DNA from: Oscillospiraceae bacterium
Lineage (GTDB): Bacteria; Bacillota; Clostridia; Oscillospirales; Oscillospiraceae
Direction: 5' to 3'
DNA length: 64,000 bases
NCBI GenBank assembly: GCA_902793285.1
Contig: CADBCV010000004.1
Span: 62,001-126,000 of the forward strand
Both the position numbers and the translations under genes were made by a program. This document shows positions 8,435-15,699 of this stretch, piece by piece. How positions within the stretch are numbered: the stretch's first letter is position 1; each line of letters opens with the position of its first letter. Below the pieces are notes generated by a model. The model saw only the letters and a program-made list of their open reading frames with translations. It ran no database searches and was not told the origin of the DNA.

Positions 8435-8789
8435 GCCACACCTCCGCGGCCTTGATCAGCTGGTGCCGCTTCCTGCCGGTCAGATCCAGCGGTGGAGAGA
8501 GCAGCCGGAAGATCTTGCCCTTGCACTTGGCCCTCATCGTGACCACGTTGTAGTCCCAGCTCCGGCGCCGGATCTTGATGTTGTGCGTGACCTCGGTGGT
8601 CTCCTGGCCGGCAGCCATGAAGTCCCGGCTGCTGATCGTGCGGATCTCCGCCCAGACCGTGACCACGTCCTCCCAGTTGGCGTCGTCCTGGTACTGGAAG
8701 TCGCCGACGATGTCAGCCTCGCCGACGAATTTTTGGAACGTCACGCGCTTGTCGAGCACGCTGCTGTCGTCAAAATCGCTGGTGTTCAT
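8427..8789 (-). CDS. Head-tail adaptor (phage head closure, SPP1 gp16-like)
   Basis: The 120-residue protein starts at the ATG at 8789, with CAGGAGGCGGC just upstream. It has the small beta-barrel pattern of head closure proteins: LDKRVTFQKF, then WEDVVTVWAEIRTISSRDFMAAGQETTEVTHNIKIRRR, and a C-terminal LIKAAEVWRE. These proteins seal the connector after packaging. The gene lies just downstream of the large terminase, which is unusual. A dispersed palindrome lies in the gap between the two. Confidence 0.88.
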   Translation of the reverse strand: MNTSDFDDSSVLDKRVTFQKFVGEADIVGDFQYQDDANWEDVVTVWAEIRTISSRDFMAAGQETTEVTHNIKIRRRSWDYNVVTMRAKCKGKIFRLLSPPLDLTGRKRHQLIKAAEVWRE

Positions 8790-8826
8790 GCCGCCTCCTG
8801 TTCTATGGCATAGAACACAGAACACC

Positions 8827-8843
8827 GTGCCCGTTCTGGGCAC
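8827..8843. promoter_or_regulatory. Dispersed 17-bp palindrome, site 2
   Basis: GTGCCC-GTTCT-GGGCAC, a perfect palindrome between the stop of the large terminase and the start of the head closure gene. It belongs to the six-member set and, like site 1, lies in an intergenic gap at a module boundary. Confidence 0.6.
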
Positions 8844-8847
8844 GCCC

Positions 8848-10776
8848 TTACAGGCTCCACTCCTTGTCTTCCATGCGGTCGCTGAGGGTCGGGTTGTTCC
8901 TGCGCAGCATGGCAAGTGCCAGCCCGTTCATGGAGCCCGCCACGGGGTCAATGCGTTCCGTGTCGTCCTTGTGCTTTTTGTTGAGCTTGATGTCGCCGTA
9001 GTTGTTCTGGATCTCCACGGCGTTTGCCAGACACCAGAGCACCAGCGGGCTGTACTCCAGGATGAGCTTGCGTGCCAGCAGCAGGTCGCGGAAACCTTTG
9101 ACCGCGATGTTCTGCCCGGCGCAGCTCTGGTTGACCTCCACGCAGATGTCCTCGTTGGCCCGTTCCTCCCGCATGGAGATTGCCAGATCCGTGGCGTTGT
9201 GCCCGTCGTAGCCGATGGCCACGACCTGCCAGCCGTGCTCCGCCTCGCCGGCCTTGATCCAGTCGTCAACATAGCTGTTGTCGGTCACGTCGCCGGGCGT
9301 GAGCGTGATATAGCCGTCCTTCGCCCAGCTGATGTAGGGGACGCGGTCGGACTTCTCATGCCGGGCGGCTGCGCCCTCCGGGATGAAGCCGTGCATCTTC
9401 ATGGCCACAAACTCATCCGGCAGCAGGAACGTCGCGCCGACGCCGCTGAGGTCGATCCGCTTGCCCAGGTCGAAGCCCGGCCAGCACTCCAGCCCGTCCG
9501 TGAGCCGCGCAAACTCCTCCGGCGGCACCATGCACTGCCTCACCAGCTCCATGCAGTGCTCGTTGAGGTAGTGGTTGATGGCGCCGATCTGCCAGATGTC
9601 CAGGCGCTTGGTCAGAAACGCGCGGATCTTGTCCGGGTCGTTGCTGCCGTAGGCGTCCTTGTAGTCGTCCGTGATGTACTTGAGCAGCGTCCGCCCGTAG
9701 ATCGCGGCCACGCGCAAAGCCTCCGGCCCGCCGAAAAGGGCGGCTGCCTTCATCTCTCGGCAGCTCTCCGGGAGGGGCTCACCGTCGGCAGCGGCCTCCG
9801 CTGCCGCAAGCTCGTCGGCCAGCACTACGGCACGCAGCGCGGGATTCGCCAGCAGCCACAGGCTCTTATCGTGCGGGTTCCCGTCCGCCGGGCACTCGCG
9901 GATCATCACAAAGTAGTGCTCCGCATGTCTCTCGTCCCCGTCGAGGATTTTCTTCGCGTACAGCTCCTCGCGGTAGCAGGGCTTAGACTGGGCATCGTCT
10001 CCGGCGGTGGTGATTACATCCATCAGGCACTGGGAGCGCTTGCCCATGGAGTTTTTCTCAGTTTCGTAAATAGCAGGTGTAGGATGCGCGTGGTACTCGT
10101 CGATGACGATATAGCACGGGGCGCCTGAGTCCTTGTTCTTGGTGTCCTTGCTCAGGGCGCGCATAAAACCGCCGAGCTTGCGGTGCCGGATCATGGCGGT
10201 CTCGCTCTTGGGGATCTTCAAACGTTTGGCGATGCCCGGCGAGGCAAGCGCCATCAGGCGGGCGTCGCCGAAAACGCGCTGCGCCTGGCCGCGGTCGACG
10301 GCTGCGCACTCCACCTCCGGCGCCATCTCGTAGCGCGCAAGCTCCGGCTGGTAGGGCGGGTAAATGGCATCGCCGCACATGTGATACAGGCACTGGCCGC
10401 TCTTTTCGGTGCTCTTCCAGTTGCCGCGCGCCCGCTTGTTGTACGTGATGCTGAAACGCCGCGCGCCGGTGTCCATCTCCACCCAGCCGTACACGCAGCC
10501 GAGGTCGAAGATCTGACACGGGTCCAGATTGATCGGCTGCCCGGAAAGGTCACCGCGCACATGTCGGCACTGCGTAAACCAGCGCACGATCCGGTCGGCG
10601 CGGGTCTCGTCAAAGACGTAGGGGAACTCCGGCGTGCCCTGCCGTTCGAGATCCTTGAGGTGGCGCTCGTATGCCTTCAGCTCGTAGTGGCCGGCAAAGC
10701 GCCGCCAGTCGCCCTCCACGTATTTCCGGGCGATCCGGGTCACAAGATGATGCCGTCCCGTCGGTCTTGTCGGCAT
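8848..10776 (-). CDS. terL: Terminase large subunit
   Basis: This 642-residue packaging motor has an N-terminal ATPase and a C-terminal nuclease. The Walker B segment is CYIVIDEYHAH at 221-231 with the catalytic Glu at 227. The nuclease acidic residues are in GFDLGKRIDLSGVGATF, VAIGYDGHNATDL and the C-terminal DPVAGSMNGLALA. The Walker A region is NKRARGNWKST near 113-123; the residue before the invariant Lys is Trp, where terminases normally have Gly. The gene follows a P27-like small gene by 32 bp and is preceded by an AGGTTGACC RBS region. Confidence 0.95.
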   Translation of the reverse strand: MPTRPTGRHHLVTRIARKYVEGDWRRFAGHYELKAYERHLKDLERQGTPEFPYVFDETRADRIVRWFTQCRHVRGDLSGQPINLDPCQIFDLGCVYGWVEMDTGARRFSITYNKRARGNWKSTEKSGQCLYHMCGDAIYPPYQPELARYEMAPEVECAAVDRGQAQRVFGDARLMALASPGIAKRLKIPKSETAMIRHRKLGGFMRALSKDTKNKDSGAPCYIVIDEYHAHPTPAIYETEKNSMGKRSQCLMDVITTAGDDAQSKPCYREELYAKKILDGDERHAEHYFVMIRECPADGNPHDKSLWLLANPALRAVVLADELAAAEAAADGEPLPESCREMKAAALFGGPEALRVAAIYGRTLLKYITDDYKDAYGSNDPDKIRAFLTKRLDIWQIGAINHYLNEHCMELVRQCMVPPEEFARLTDGLECWPGFDLGKRIDLSGVGATFLLPDEFVAMKMHGFIPEGAAARHEKSDRVPYISWAKDGYITLTPGDVTDNSYVDDWIKAGEAEHGWQVVAIGYDGHNATDLAISMREERANEDICVEVNQSCAGQNIAVKGFRDLLLARKLILEYSPLVLWCLANAVEIQNNYGDIKLNKKHKDDTERIDPVAGSMNGLALAMLRRNNPTLSDRMEDKEWSL

Positions 10777-10808
10777 CAGGTCAACCTCCTTGTGGAAAAC
10801 TTCCGGGG

Positions 10809-11096
10809 TTATTCACCGCCGGGCGTCAGGCCGAAAGCCTTGCCCGCCGCCTGGCATTCCCGAAAGAAACGATCCTGTATTTGGCTCCATGTAGAAGCGT
10901 CTGACACGTCGCCGACCTTCAGCGCCTGGAACATATGCTGCACCGCCCGCAAATACTGCTGCTCAGCGATGATGTACCGGGCAAAGGCGTCAACAGAGTT
11001 TCGCGTGAGGCTGCCGTTGCGTGCGGCCTGCGGGGCAAGCTGGGCCCACCGCATGCACAGGTTCTCGTCCAGATAGGCGGGCGGGTCAGGTGTCAT
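10809..11096 (-). CDS. P27-like terminase small subunit domain protein
   Basis: A 95-residue helical protein with a pattern close to P27-type small terminases: DPPAYLDENLCMRWAQLAP, then LTRNSVDAFARYIIAEQQYLRA and a C-terminal QAAGKAFGLTPGGE. The final helix followed by FGLTP is the usual hallmark. A second, longer P27-type protein is encoded at 12518-12991, so this phage appears to have two. This one lies immediately upstream of terL, the usual terS position. It may be the DNA-recognition subunit, a paralogue, or a regulatory partner. Confidence 0.75.
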   Translation of the reverse strand: MTPDPPAYLDENLCMRWAQLAPQAARNGSLTRNSVDAFARYIIAEQQYLRAVQHMFQALKVGDVSDASTWSQIQDRFFRECQAAGKAFGLTPGGE

Positions 11097-11112
11097 GTCC
11101 TTGGGGGGCGGC

Positions 11113-12327
11113 TCATATCTGCACCGCTTTCCTGCCGGTCAGGCTCTCCCAGCGGCGCACGATCACTGCCGCGTAGTGCCCGTCCAGCTCCATACAGTAC
11201 GCCCGGCGGCCCAGCTGCTCACAGGCGACGATTGTCGTGCCGGATCCGGCAAACAGGTCAAGCACCCGGTCGCCCTGCACAGTTCCGTTTCCGATTTGGT
11301 AGGCAAAGAGCTTGACCGGTTTCATCGTCGGGTGCTCCTTGCTCCTCAAGGGCTTGTCGAACTCCAGCACCGTGCTCTGCTTGCGGTCAGAGTGCCATTC
11401 GTGCGCGGCACCCGGCGTCCAGCCATAGGCGCAGGGCTCGGAGATCTTCTCGCCCGTCAGGCACGGCTCATGCTGCCAGTGGTAGTCCTGGCGGCTGATC
11501 ACCGCCTGGTTCTTCACCCACACCAGGCACTGCCGAACCGGCAGGCCGACGGCGCGCAGCGCCTGGCGAAACTCAAGCGCGGGCTCCCCGTCGGGGTGCC
11601 AGATGTTGAAAACCGCGCCGGGGCGCAGCGCGTCCTTCGCGTTTACAAAGGCGGCCTTGAGAAAGTCCAGCAGCTGCTCGGCCTGCAGGTCGTCGTTCTG
11701 GATTTTCCCGGCCTGCGCCTCATAGGCCACGCCATAGGGCGGATCCGTCAGCAGCAGGTCGGCAAGCTCACCGCCCATGAGCCGCTGCACGTCGTCGCGC
11801 TTGGTGGCGTCGCCCACCAGCAGCCGGTGGTCGCCCAGCTGCCAAAGGCTGCCGGCGGGGAGCTCCTCGCCCTCCTGCGGCTCCGGGTCGAAGTCGTCCT
11901 CCTGCGGCTCACGCGGCAGATCCAGCTTGATGTCCGCCGCCGAAAAGCCCGTGAGCGTCACGTTGTAGCCCGCGTCGCGCAGCCGGATCAGCTCCGCGCT
12001 CACCATGGCCTTGTCCCACTTGGCATGCTCGGCAAGCCGGTTGTCGGCCAGAATGTACGCCCGGCGCTGCTCGTCGTTCAGATGCTCGGCCAGAACACAG
12101 GGCAGCGCCTCCATCCCGGCCAGCTTCGCCGCCTCCAGGCGGCCGTGCCCACAAAGGACACCGCCGTCGGCGCGGATCAGCAGCGGCCTCAGAAAGCCAA
12201 ATTCCAGGATGCTCTGGCGCAGCTCCTCGATCTGCTCCGGGTCGTGGATCCGGGCGTTATTTTCGTAGGGCTTCAGATCAGCGATCCGCCGCACCTCGAT
12301 CTCGGTTGTCATGTAGATCTCGCTCAT
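11113..12327 (-). CDS. ParB-nuclease domain / DNA methyltransferase fusion
   Basis: The N-terminal 100 residues form a ParB/Srx-like domain (LKPYENNARIHDPEQIEELRQSI, GGVLCGHGRLEAAKLAG). Residues about 160-404 form an amino-methyltransferase: DPPYGV at 195-200 is the catalytic motif IV and DLFAGSGTTIVA near 363 is the AdoMet-binding motif I. Motif IV precedes motif I, the order of the beta class. It would methylate adenine N6 or cytosine N4 and could protect phage DNA from host restriction. Such fusions are common next to terminase genes. No cognate restriction gene is seen. Confidence 0.92.
   Translation of the reverse strand: MSEIYMTTEIEVRRIADLKPYENNARIHDPEQIEELRQSILEFGFLRPLLIRADGGVLCGHGRLEAAKLAGMEALPCVLAEHLNDEQRRAYILADNRLAEHAKWDKAMVSAELIRLRDAGYNVTLTGFSAADIKLDLPREPQEDDFDPEPQEGEELPAGSLWQLGDHRLLVGDATKRDDVQRLMGGELADLLLTDPPYGVAYEAQAGKIQNDDLQAEQLLDFLKAAFVNAKDALRPGAVFNIWHPDGEPALEFRQALRAVGLPVRQCLVWVKNQAVISRQDYHWQHEPCLTGEKISEPCAYGWTPGAAHEWHSDRKQSTVLEFDKPLRSKEHPTMKPVKLFAYQIGNGTVQGDRVLDLFAGSGTTIVACEQLGRRAYCMELDGHYAAVIVRRWESLTGRKAVQI
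12145..12161. promoter_or_regulatory. Dispersed 17-bp palindrome, site 3 (one half-site variant)
   Basis: GTGCCC-ACAAA-GGACAC, inside the methyltransferase gene. It differs from the perfect palindrome at one base of the right half. Site 5 carries the same variant half-site in the opposite orientation, which supports both being real members. Confidence 0.45.
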
Positions 12328-12521
12328 GGGTGCCTCCAGTCGTGCCGCTCCTTGTGCCGGCTCCTGGCGTCGCGCTTGGCATCGCGCTGGTAGCCGGCAA
12401 GCGCGGTCTCGGCGCGCTCCCGGCGCTTCTGCGCCCGATGTTCTTCAAGCCAATCCAGCCGCCGCTGACAGCAGCACCCCGGACTTCTGCCGGGGCAGTT
12501 TTTCACACAGGGATTTTTCAC
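12324..12521 (-). CDS. Small Cys-rich phage protein
   Basis: A 65-residue protein starting MKNPCVKNCPGRSPGCCCQ and continuing into a basic helix (WLEEHRAQKRRERAETALAGY). The CxxxCPxRxxxC start is common in small phage proteins encoded near replication or packaging genes and may bind a metal. Its start overlaps the end of the small terminase gene and its stop overlaps the methyltransferase start by 4 bp, so it is part of a coupled operon. No function is known to me. Confidence 0.72.
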   Translation of the reverse strand: MKNPCVKNCPGRSPGCCCQRRLDWLEEHRAQKRRERAETALAGYQRDAKRDARSRHKERHDWRHP

Positions 12522-12991
12522 GCGAACAGATCATCGTCCGCCTCGCCGTCACCCTGCTCTGCCAGCCGCCTGGACAGCCGCGCGCGGCTCTCCGGTGTCA
12601 GGCCCAGCTTGGAGGCGTAATTCAGCAGCTCCCGTTCAATGGCCTGCAGGTCGTCGCCGACGGCAAGCATGGACTTGAGCGTCAGCCGGTCGTGGTCGAC
12701 GGCATACGTGGCACGGTGGCCCAGGTAGATCTCCTGCAGCTCATCCCGCCGGGCAAGCTTGGCGCAGTAGATGCCCAGGATGTCAGAGTCGAGGGTGTCC
12801 AGGATGTCGACGCCCTGCATGGTCTTGAGGATCCGCGTCCAGTGCGCCGTCGCGGCCTTGTCGTTCTTGAGCAGCTTCGGCTTCTTCGGGGGCCGGGAGG
12901 GGAGCTTGTCCTCCTGGGCCTCCCGCGCCTCGCGCTCGTCTTCGGTCAGGTGCTTGCTCATGTTGTTGAGGGTCTTGACAGGGGTAGGCAA
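12518..12991 (-). CDS. terS: Terminase small subunit, P27 family
   Basis: I place the start at the TTG at 12991, seven bases after GGAGGTG. This gives MPTPVKTLNNMSKHLTEDERE, which matches the normal P27 N-terminus; the longer frame to 13057 reads through the candidate cos region. The protein (about 157 residues) continues with AHWTRILKTM, YCAKLARRDELQEIY and ends with ERELLNYASKLGLTPESRARLS, a strong P27 hallmark. Small terminases bind the packaging site and load DNA into TerL. The HNH gene upstream and the GC-rich gap between them fit a cos-type packaging start. Confidence 0.9.
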   Translation of the reverse strand: MPTPVKTLNNMSKHLTEDEREAREAQEDKLPSRPPKKPKLLKNDKAATAHWTRILKTMQGVDILDTLDSDILGIYCAKLARRDELQEIYLGHRATYAVDHDRLTLKSMLAVGDDLQAIERELLNYASKLGLTPESRARLSRRLAEQGDGEADDDLFA

Positions 12992-13244
12992 GGGGTACAC
13001 CTCCATCCCGATCCGGTACCCGGCGCCCTGATCTGCCGTCCAAATCGGGCACCCCAAAACCTGATCGGGGAAATTTTTGCGCGTTTGAGAGGAGCCGGGG
13101 CATCAAGGGGCCGGGGTCAAAAATTTCCGACCCCGGGGGGAGGGGGTCAACCACTGCCGCGCCCGCGCCCGCCCAGGCGACGCGGCCCACGCGAGGCCGC
13201 GCGCGTCGGCGCGTCAGGCGAAGCATCGACGCCGATGCAGTGCA
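12992..13244. other. Candidate cos / packaging region
   Basis: No convincing gene is seen in these 253 bp. The stretch contains an 11-bp perfect inverted repeat (GGAAATTTTTG at 13069-13079 and CAAAAATTTCC at 13118-13128) and an overlapping 8-bp one (CCGGGGTC at 13111 and GACCCCGG at 13129), then a run CCCCGGGGGGAGGGGG. In HNH-encoding cos phages the cohesive end site lies between the HNH and small terminase genes, as here. The assignment rests on position and symmetry only. Confidence 0.5.
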
Positions 13245-13613
13245 TCAAAACGACTTCGATTCGCGCCGATCTTGTGCCATCTCAAGCGCGGTCTTGCGGT
13301 CGTGGTGGTACTTGCACAGGGATTGCAGGTTGTTCTCGTCGGTGAACAGCGCCCAGTCGCCGCGATGCGGCTTGATGTGGTCAACGACCGTCGCCCTCGT
13401 CCTGATACCCTCGCCGCTGCACTCGCGGCAGAAGGGCTCACGCAGCAGCTGCGCAGGGCGCAGCCGATCCGTCCAGATCGGCAGGTTGTACCAGGCGTGG
13501 TACGCAGCGGACACGCGCCGCTTATGCTGCGGCCTGTGCTTATCGCACCAGCCCTCGCGGGTCAGCACCGGGCATCCAGGATGCCGGCAAGGTTTGAGTG
13601 GCAGCGTGGCCAC
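13245..13613 (-). CDS. Phage HNH endonuclease
   Basis: A 122-residue protein starting at the GTG at 13613, after a strong GGAGGTGACGCC. An N-terminal zinc site is suggested by CRHPGCP and CDKH. The HNH motif is VVDHIKPHRGDWALFTDENN followed by LQSLCKYHHDRKT, with a second Cys pair (CREC) before it. In cos siphophages such HNH proteins work with the terminase in cleaving cos during packaging. It is the first gene of the late operon, directly after a terminator-like hairpin. Confidence 0.93.
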   Translation of the reverse strand: MATLPLKPCRHPGCPVLTREGWCDKHRPQHKRRVSAAYHAWYNLPIWTDRLRPAQLLREPFCRECSGEGIRTRATVVDHIKPHRGDWALFTDENNLQSLCKYHHDRKTALEMAQDRRESKSF

Positions 13614-13628
13614 GGCGTCACCTCCGGT

Positions 13629-13688
13629 GGAAAAGAAAAAGCCAGAGCCAGCAGCGTGTGGTAAATCACACGACTCGCTGGCTCTGGC
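13629..13688 (-). terminator. Rho-independent terminator between early and late operons
   Basis: On the minus strand, a long stem formed by GCCAGAGCCAGC plus GCGTGTG and its partner (13641-13660 with 13667-13688, one small bulge, loop of 6) is followed by a T-rich tract (CTTTTTCTTTTCC). It overlaps the end of the small zinc-ribbon gene and precedes the HNH gene. It would separate early from late transcription or be an antitermination point. Confidence 0.65.
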
Positions 13689-13917
13689 CCTGTAGGCTCT
13701 GGCCCTGTTTAAGCGTCAGGGGTATTTCGTTTTTGCATCGTCGGCAGTGGATGTACACCAGCTCCGCCGACTCGTCCTCGCTGATCTTCTTCAGCCGAGG
13801 ATACCCGCACACCGGGCAGGCGATCCATCCGGCTTTTGTCGGGATTATTCTATCACACGCGCGCTCAGTTGGCAAGACAAACACCCCTCTTTTTCCTGAG
13901 AATAATATTGGTTTCAA
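13666..13917 (-). CDS. Small zinc-ribbon phage protein
   Basis: An 83-residue frame with a two-knuckle zinc ribbon: ACPVCGYPRLKKI and IHCRRCKNEIPL, separated by about 22 residues. Similar Com-like ribbons are common in Firmicute prophages and may regulate translation or bind nucleic acid. The N-terminal 25 residues before the ribbon look less certain, and a start nearer the ribbon is possible. The C-terminus is encoded by a direct repeat (SLQGQSQ) that overlaps the terminator hairpin. Confidence 0.72.
   Translation of the reverse strand: MKPILFSGKRGVFVLPTERACDRIIPTKAGWIACPVCGYPRLKKISEDESAELVYIHCRRCKNEIPLTLKQGQSLQGQSQRVV
13684..13708. repeat. 25-bp motif flanking rep, copy 1
   Basis: CTGGCCCTGTAGGCTCTGG... 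at the 3' side of the rep gene. It matches 21 of 25 bases of the copy at 14813-14837 on the 5' side, in the same orientation. Confidence 0.5.
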
Positions 13918-13940
13918 GGCTGAAAAATTTAATAAAAAGG

Positions 13941-14780
13941 TCAGGCCGAGAGCCGACGCCTGCGCCTGGCGCGGGGCGGCGCAGGATAGCGGCTGCCGTC
14001 GTAGCAGTACTTGAGCACATGCCAGCTGGCGTACTGCGTGGACTCGCGCCGATCATAAAGCACCTCGCTGCCCTCCGGCGCGGTGAGCTGGTAGTCGTCG
14101 TCGACGGTGAGCGTCTCGATCTCCGGTCGCTTAGCGTTGCGGGTGCAGCTCCAGCCGTGCAGGCCGGGCTTGGAGTCGTACTCCTGGCACTCGCGCATCT
14201 CCTTGGTCATGTAGATGGCGAGGGCCTTGTACAGGTTGTCGGGCTCGTCGCCTGCCTCGGCAGAGACTTCTTCCATCCACTTTATGCGGTGCAGCCGACC
14301 GGGCTTCTGGAGCTTGTCGGCCTCGATCTCGGTGCCGTAGATCCAGCACCGGCGGATCATGTCCAGATCCCGCCCGGTGTTGTCCAGGACGAAGTGAAAG
14401 TGCCAGCGCCCGGACTCTGAGCTGAGGATCTCCGGCGCCCAGAACACGACCGGCTCCGGAAGGCCCTCGGCCTTGCGTTCGATGCGCAGGAGCTTGAGAA
14501 AATACTTGAAGCGCAGCTGCGCCTCCTGGCGGCTCTTGGGCATGTGCTTGTCGTCGAAGGTGGCGGCGCAGACCATGGCGCTGCCGGCGCGCGGGTAATT
14601 GACTGCCAGCATGAGCTCCAGCTTTTGGTAGGAGTAGATACGGTTCATCCGGCGCTGGGCCTCGCTGCTGGCCTTCTGCTTGGCGGCGCGCACCTTGGGG
14701 CTCTCGCGTCCGGTGCGCCGGTTGTAGAGTGCCGCCACCTGCAGGCCGCCGGCGTCTATGAGCTTGAGTATTTTGGCCAA
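13941..14780 (-). CDS. HUH-type rolling-circle Rep protein
   Basis: The 279-residue protein has the two hallmarks of HUH endonucleases. The metal site is WHFHFV at residues 126-131 (His127, His129). A Tyr/Lys helix NLYKALAIYMTKEM follows with Tyr190 and Lys193 at the right spacing for nicking. The C-terminus is very basic (PPRARRRRRLSA). Such proteins nick one strand at a replication origin and are usual in plasmids and ssDNA phages; related genes are also found in Firmicute prophages. The gene coexists with a DnaB helicase and a separate initiator, so its job here is open. Confidence 0.82.
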   Translation of the reverse strand: MAKILKLIDAGGLQVAALYNRRTGRESPKVRAAKQKASSEAQRRMNRIYSYQKLELMLAVNYPRAGSAMVCAATFDDKHMPKSRQEAQLRFKYFLKLLRIERKAEGLPEPVVFWAPEILSSESGRWHFHFVLDNTGRDLDMIRRCWIYGTEIEADKLQKPGRLHRIKWMEEVSAEAGDEPDNLYKALAIYMTKEMRECQEYDSKPGLHGWSCTRNAKRPEIETLTVDDDYQLTAPEGSEVLYDRRESTQYASWHVLKYCYDGSRYPAPPRARRRRRLSA

Positions 14781-14812
14781 AGTCTGCCACTCCTCTCCGG
14801 TGATAGCAGACC

Positions 14813-14837
14813 TTGGCCCTGCAGGCTCTCGTCCTGT
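14813..14837. repeat. 25-bp motif flanking rep, copy 2
   Basis: TTGGCCCTGCAGGCTCTCG... about 35 bp upstream of the rep start, related to 13684-13708 (21 of 25 bases). A pair of such motifs on both sides of a HUH gene could be nick sites. Confidence 0.5.
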
Positions 14838-14857
14838 GCTATGGTTGGTGCTTATTA

Positions 14858-14886
14858 GGATAACCCGCGCGGCGCGGGAAAGTCAA
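14858..14886 (-). promoter_or_regulatory. Candidate rep promoter with internal palindrome
   Basis: On the minus strand, TTGACT (14886-14881) is followed by exactly 17 bases and TTATCC. The spacer contains the palindrome CCCGCG-CCG-CGCGGG (14864-14878), well placed for a repressor. The -10 is weak (3 of 6), so an activator or a shifted -10 (TAATAA) is possible. Confidence 0.45.
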
Positions 14887-14912
14887 GGGGACGCGGGAAA
14901 ACGCCGAAAGCC

Positions 14913-15356
14913 TTAATCCAGCAGGAGATAGGCGATGCTCCAGGGCTTCTCGTCGACAAAGTCGATGAAATCAAAGCCCTCGTCGATCCGCATGGCATTG
15001 CGGCCGTCGTGGGTGTTCCAGTACGCGCCTTCCTTTTCCGGCTTGTCGTGGAAAGCATACAGCTTGCCGTCCTTGTCCCTTGCCAGATACTCAAAGTCTT
15101 GGTCATACAGGCCGGTCAGCACTTCGCGCTCCTTCTCTGTCAGCTCCGGCGGCTCGTCCTCCTCCGGGTACGGGTTCTCGATGTACCCGGCGTCGATCAG
15201 CGCGGCCTCGGCCTCGTCCATGGTGGCGTCCGGCCACACGCTCACGCCCTGGCGCAGGGTTACGATGATCTTCGCGGGGTCTTTCATGTCGCTCGGCAGG
15301 GAGATCGCCGTGATCTCGTCCGGGTTAAACCAGGCATCCCCGATCTTTACAAACAT
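14913..15356 (-). CDS. Conserved-type phage protein of unknown function
   Basis: A 147-residue acidic protein. The N-terminus (MFVKIGDAWFNPDEITAIS) resembles a small beta-sheet domain. The C-terminal 70 residues (YDQDFEYLARDKDGKLYAFH, AYWNTHDGR, FDFIDFVDEKPWSIAYLL) follow a pattern I associate with early proteins of clostridial prophages. It starts with ATG 10 bp inside the end of the upstream small gene. No enzymatic motif is visible. Confidence 0.78.
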   Translation of the reverse strand: MFVKIGDAWFNPDEITAISLPSDMKDPAKIIVTLRQGVSVWPDATMDEAEAALIDAGYIENPYPEEDEPPELTEKEREVLTGLYDQDFEYLARDKDGKLYAFHDKPEKEGAYWNTHDGRNAMRIDEGFDFIDFVDEKPWSIAYLLLD

Positions 15357-15532
15357 AGTTTTGTCTGCTCCTTCCTCTCCTCGGCTTTACGCCGCTTCTC
15401 CGAGAGGCAGCGCGCACAAAGCGCGCCGCCGTTCCTCGTCCGCTCGTCCTGATTCTTGCACACCGTGCAGCAGTTGAACCGCCGCAGAAAATCATACCGC
15501 GCGTTGCGGTAGCTGGTCTTTTTGGCCCTCAT
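15347..15532 (-). CDS. Small zinc-finger-like phage protein
   Basis: A 61-residue basic protein with two Cys pairs (CCTVCKNQDERTRNGGALC, then ARC) spaced like a small treble-clef or ribbon. The rest is Lys/Arg/Glu helix. It overlaps its upstream neighbour by 4 bp and its downstream neighbour by 10 bp, as expected for coupled early genes. Function unknown. Confidence 0.68.
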   Translation of the reverse strand: MRAKKTSYRNARYDFLRRFNCCTVCKNQDERTRNGGALCARCLSEKRRKAEERKEQTKLCL

Positions 15533-15699
15533 CGGCTCACCACCTTCGGCTTCTCGCCCTGCCGGTTCATATCCTCCAGGCGGCAGCGGCTGGGATCATT
15601 GAGGCAGCGGTTCTTGCAGCGGCCTCTGCTCTGGCACGTCGCGCAGCACACAAAGTCGCGCTGCTTGTCGCAAAAGAACACATTGCAGTAGCGCCTCAC
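15529..15699 (-). CDS. 56-residue Cys-rich phage protein
   Basis: I place the start at the GTG at 15699 because GGAGGCTGCATAAG precedes it and it overlaps the upstream stop as GTGA. The product is MRRYCNVFFCDKQRDFVCCA followed by CQSRGRCKNRCLNDPSRC, with nine Cys in about 40 residues. A much longer open frame to 16041 exists, but its upstream part is a shadow of neighbouring genes. Metal binding is likely; the function is unknown. Confidence 0.68.
   Translation of the reverse strand: MRRYCNVFFCDKQRDFVCCATCQSRGRCKNRCLNDPSRCRLEDMNRQGEKPKVVSR

Noticed and set aside
12145-12161. Whether site 3 is only a coding coincidence (GHGRLEAA region)
   Set aside because: Not fully rejected: kept with lower confidence because site 5 has the same variant half-site in reverse orientation.
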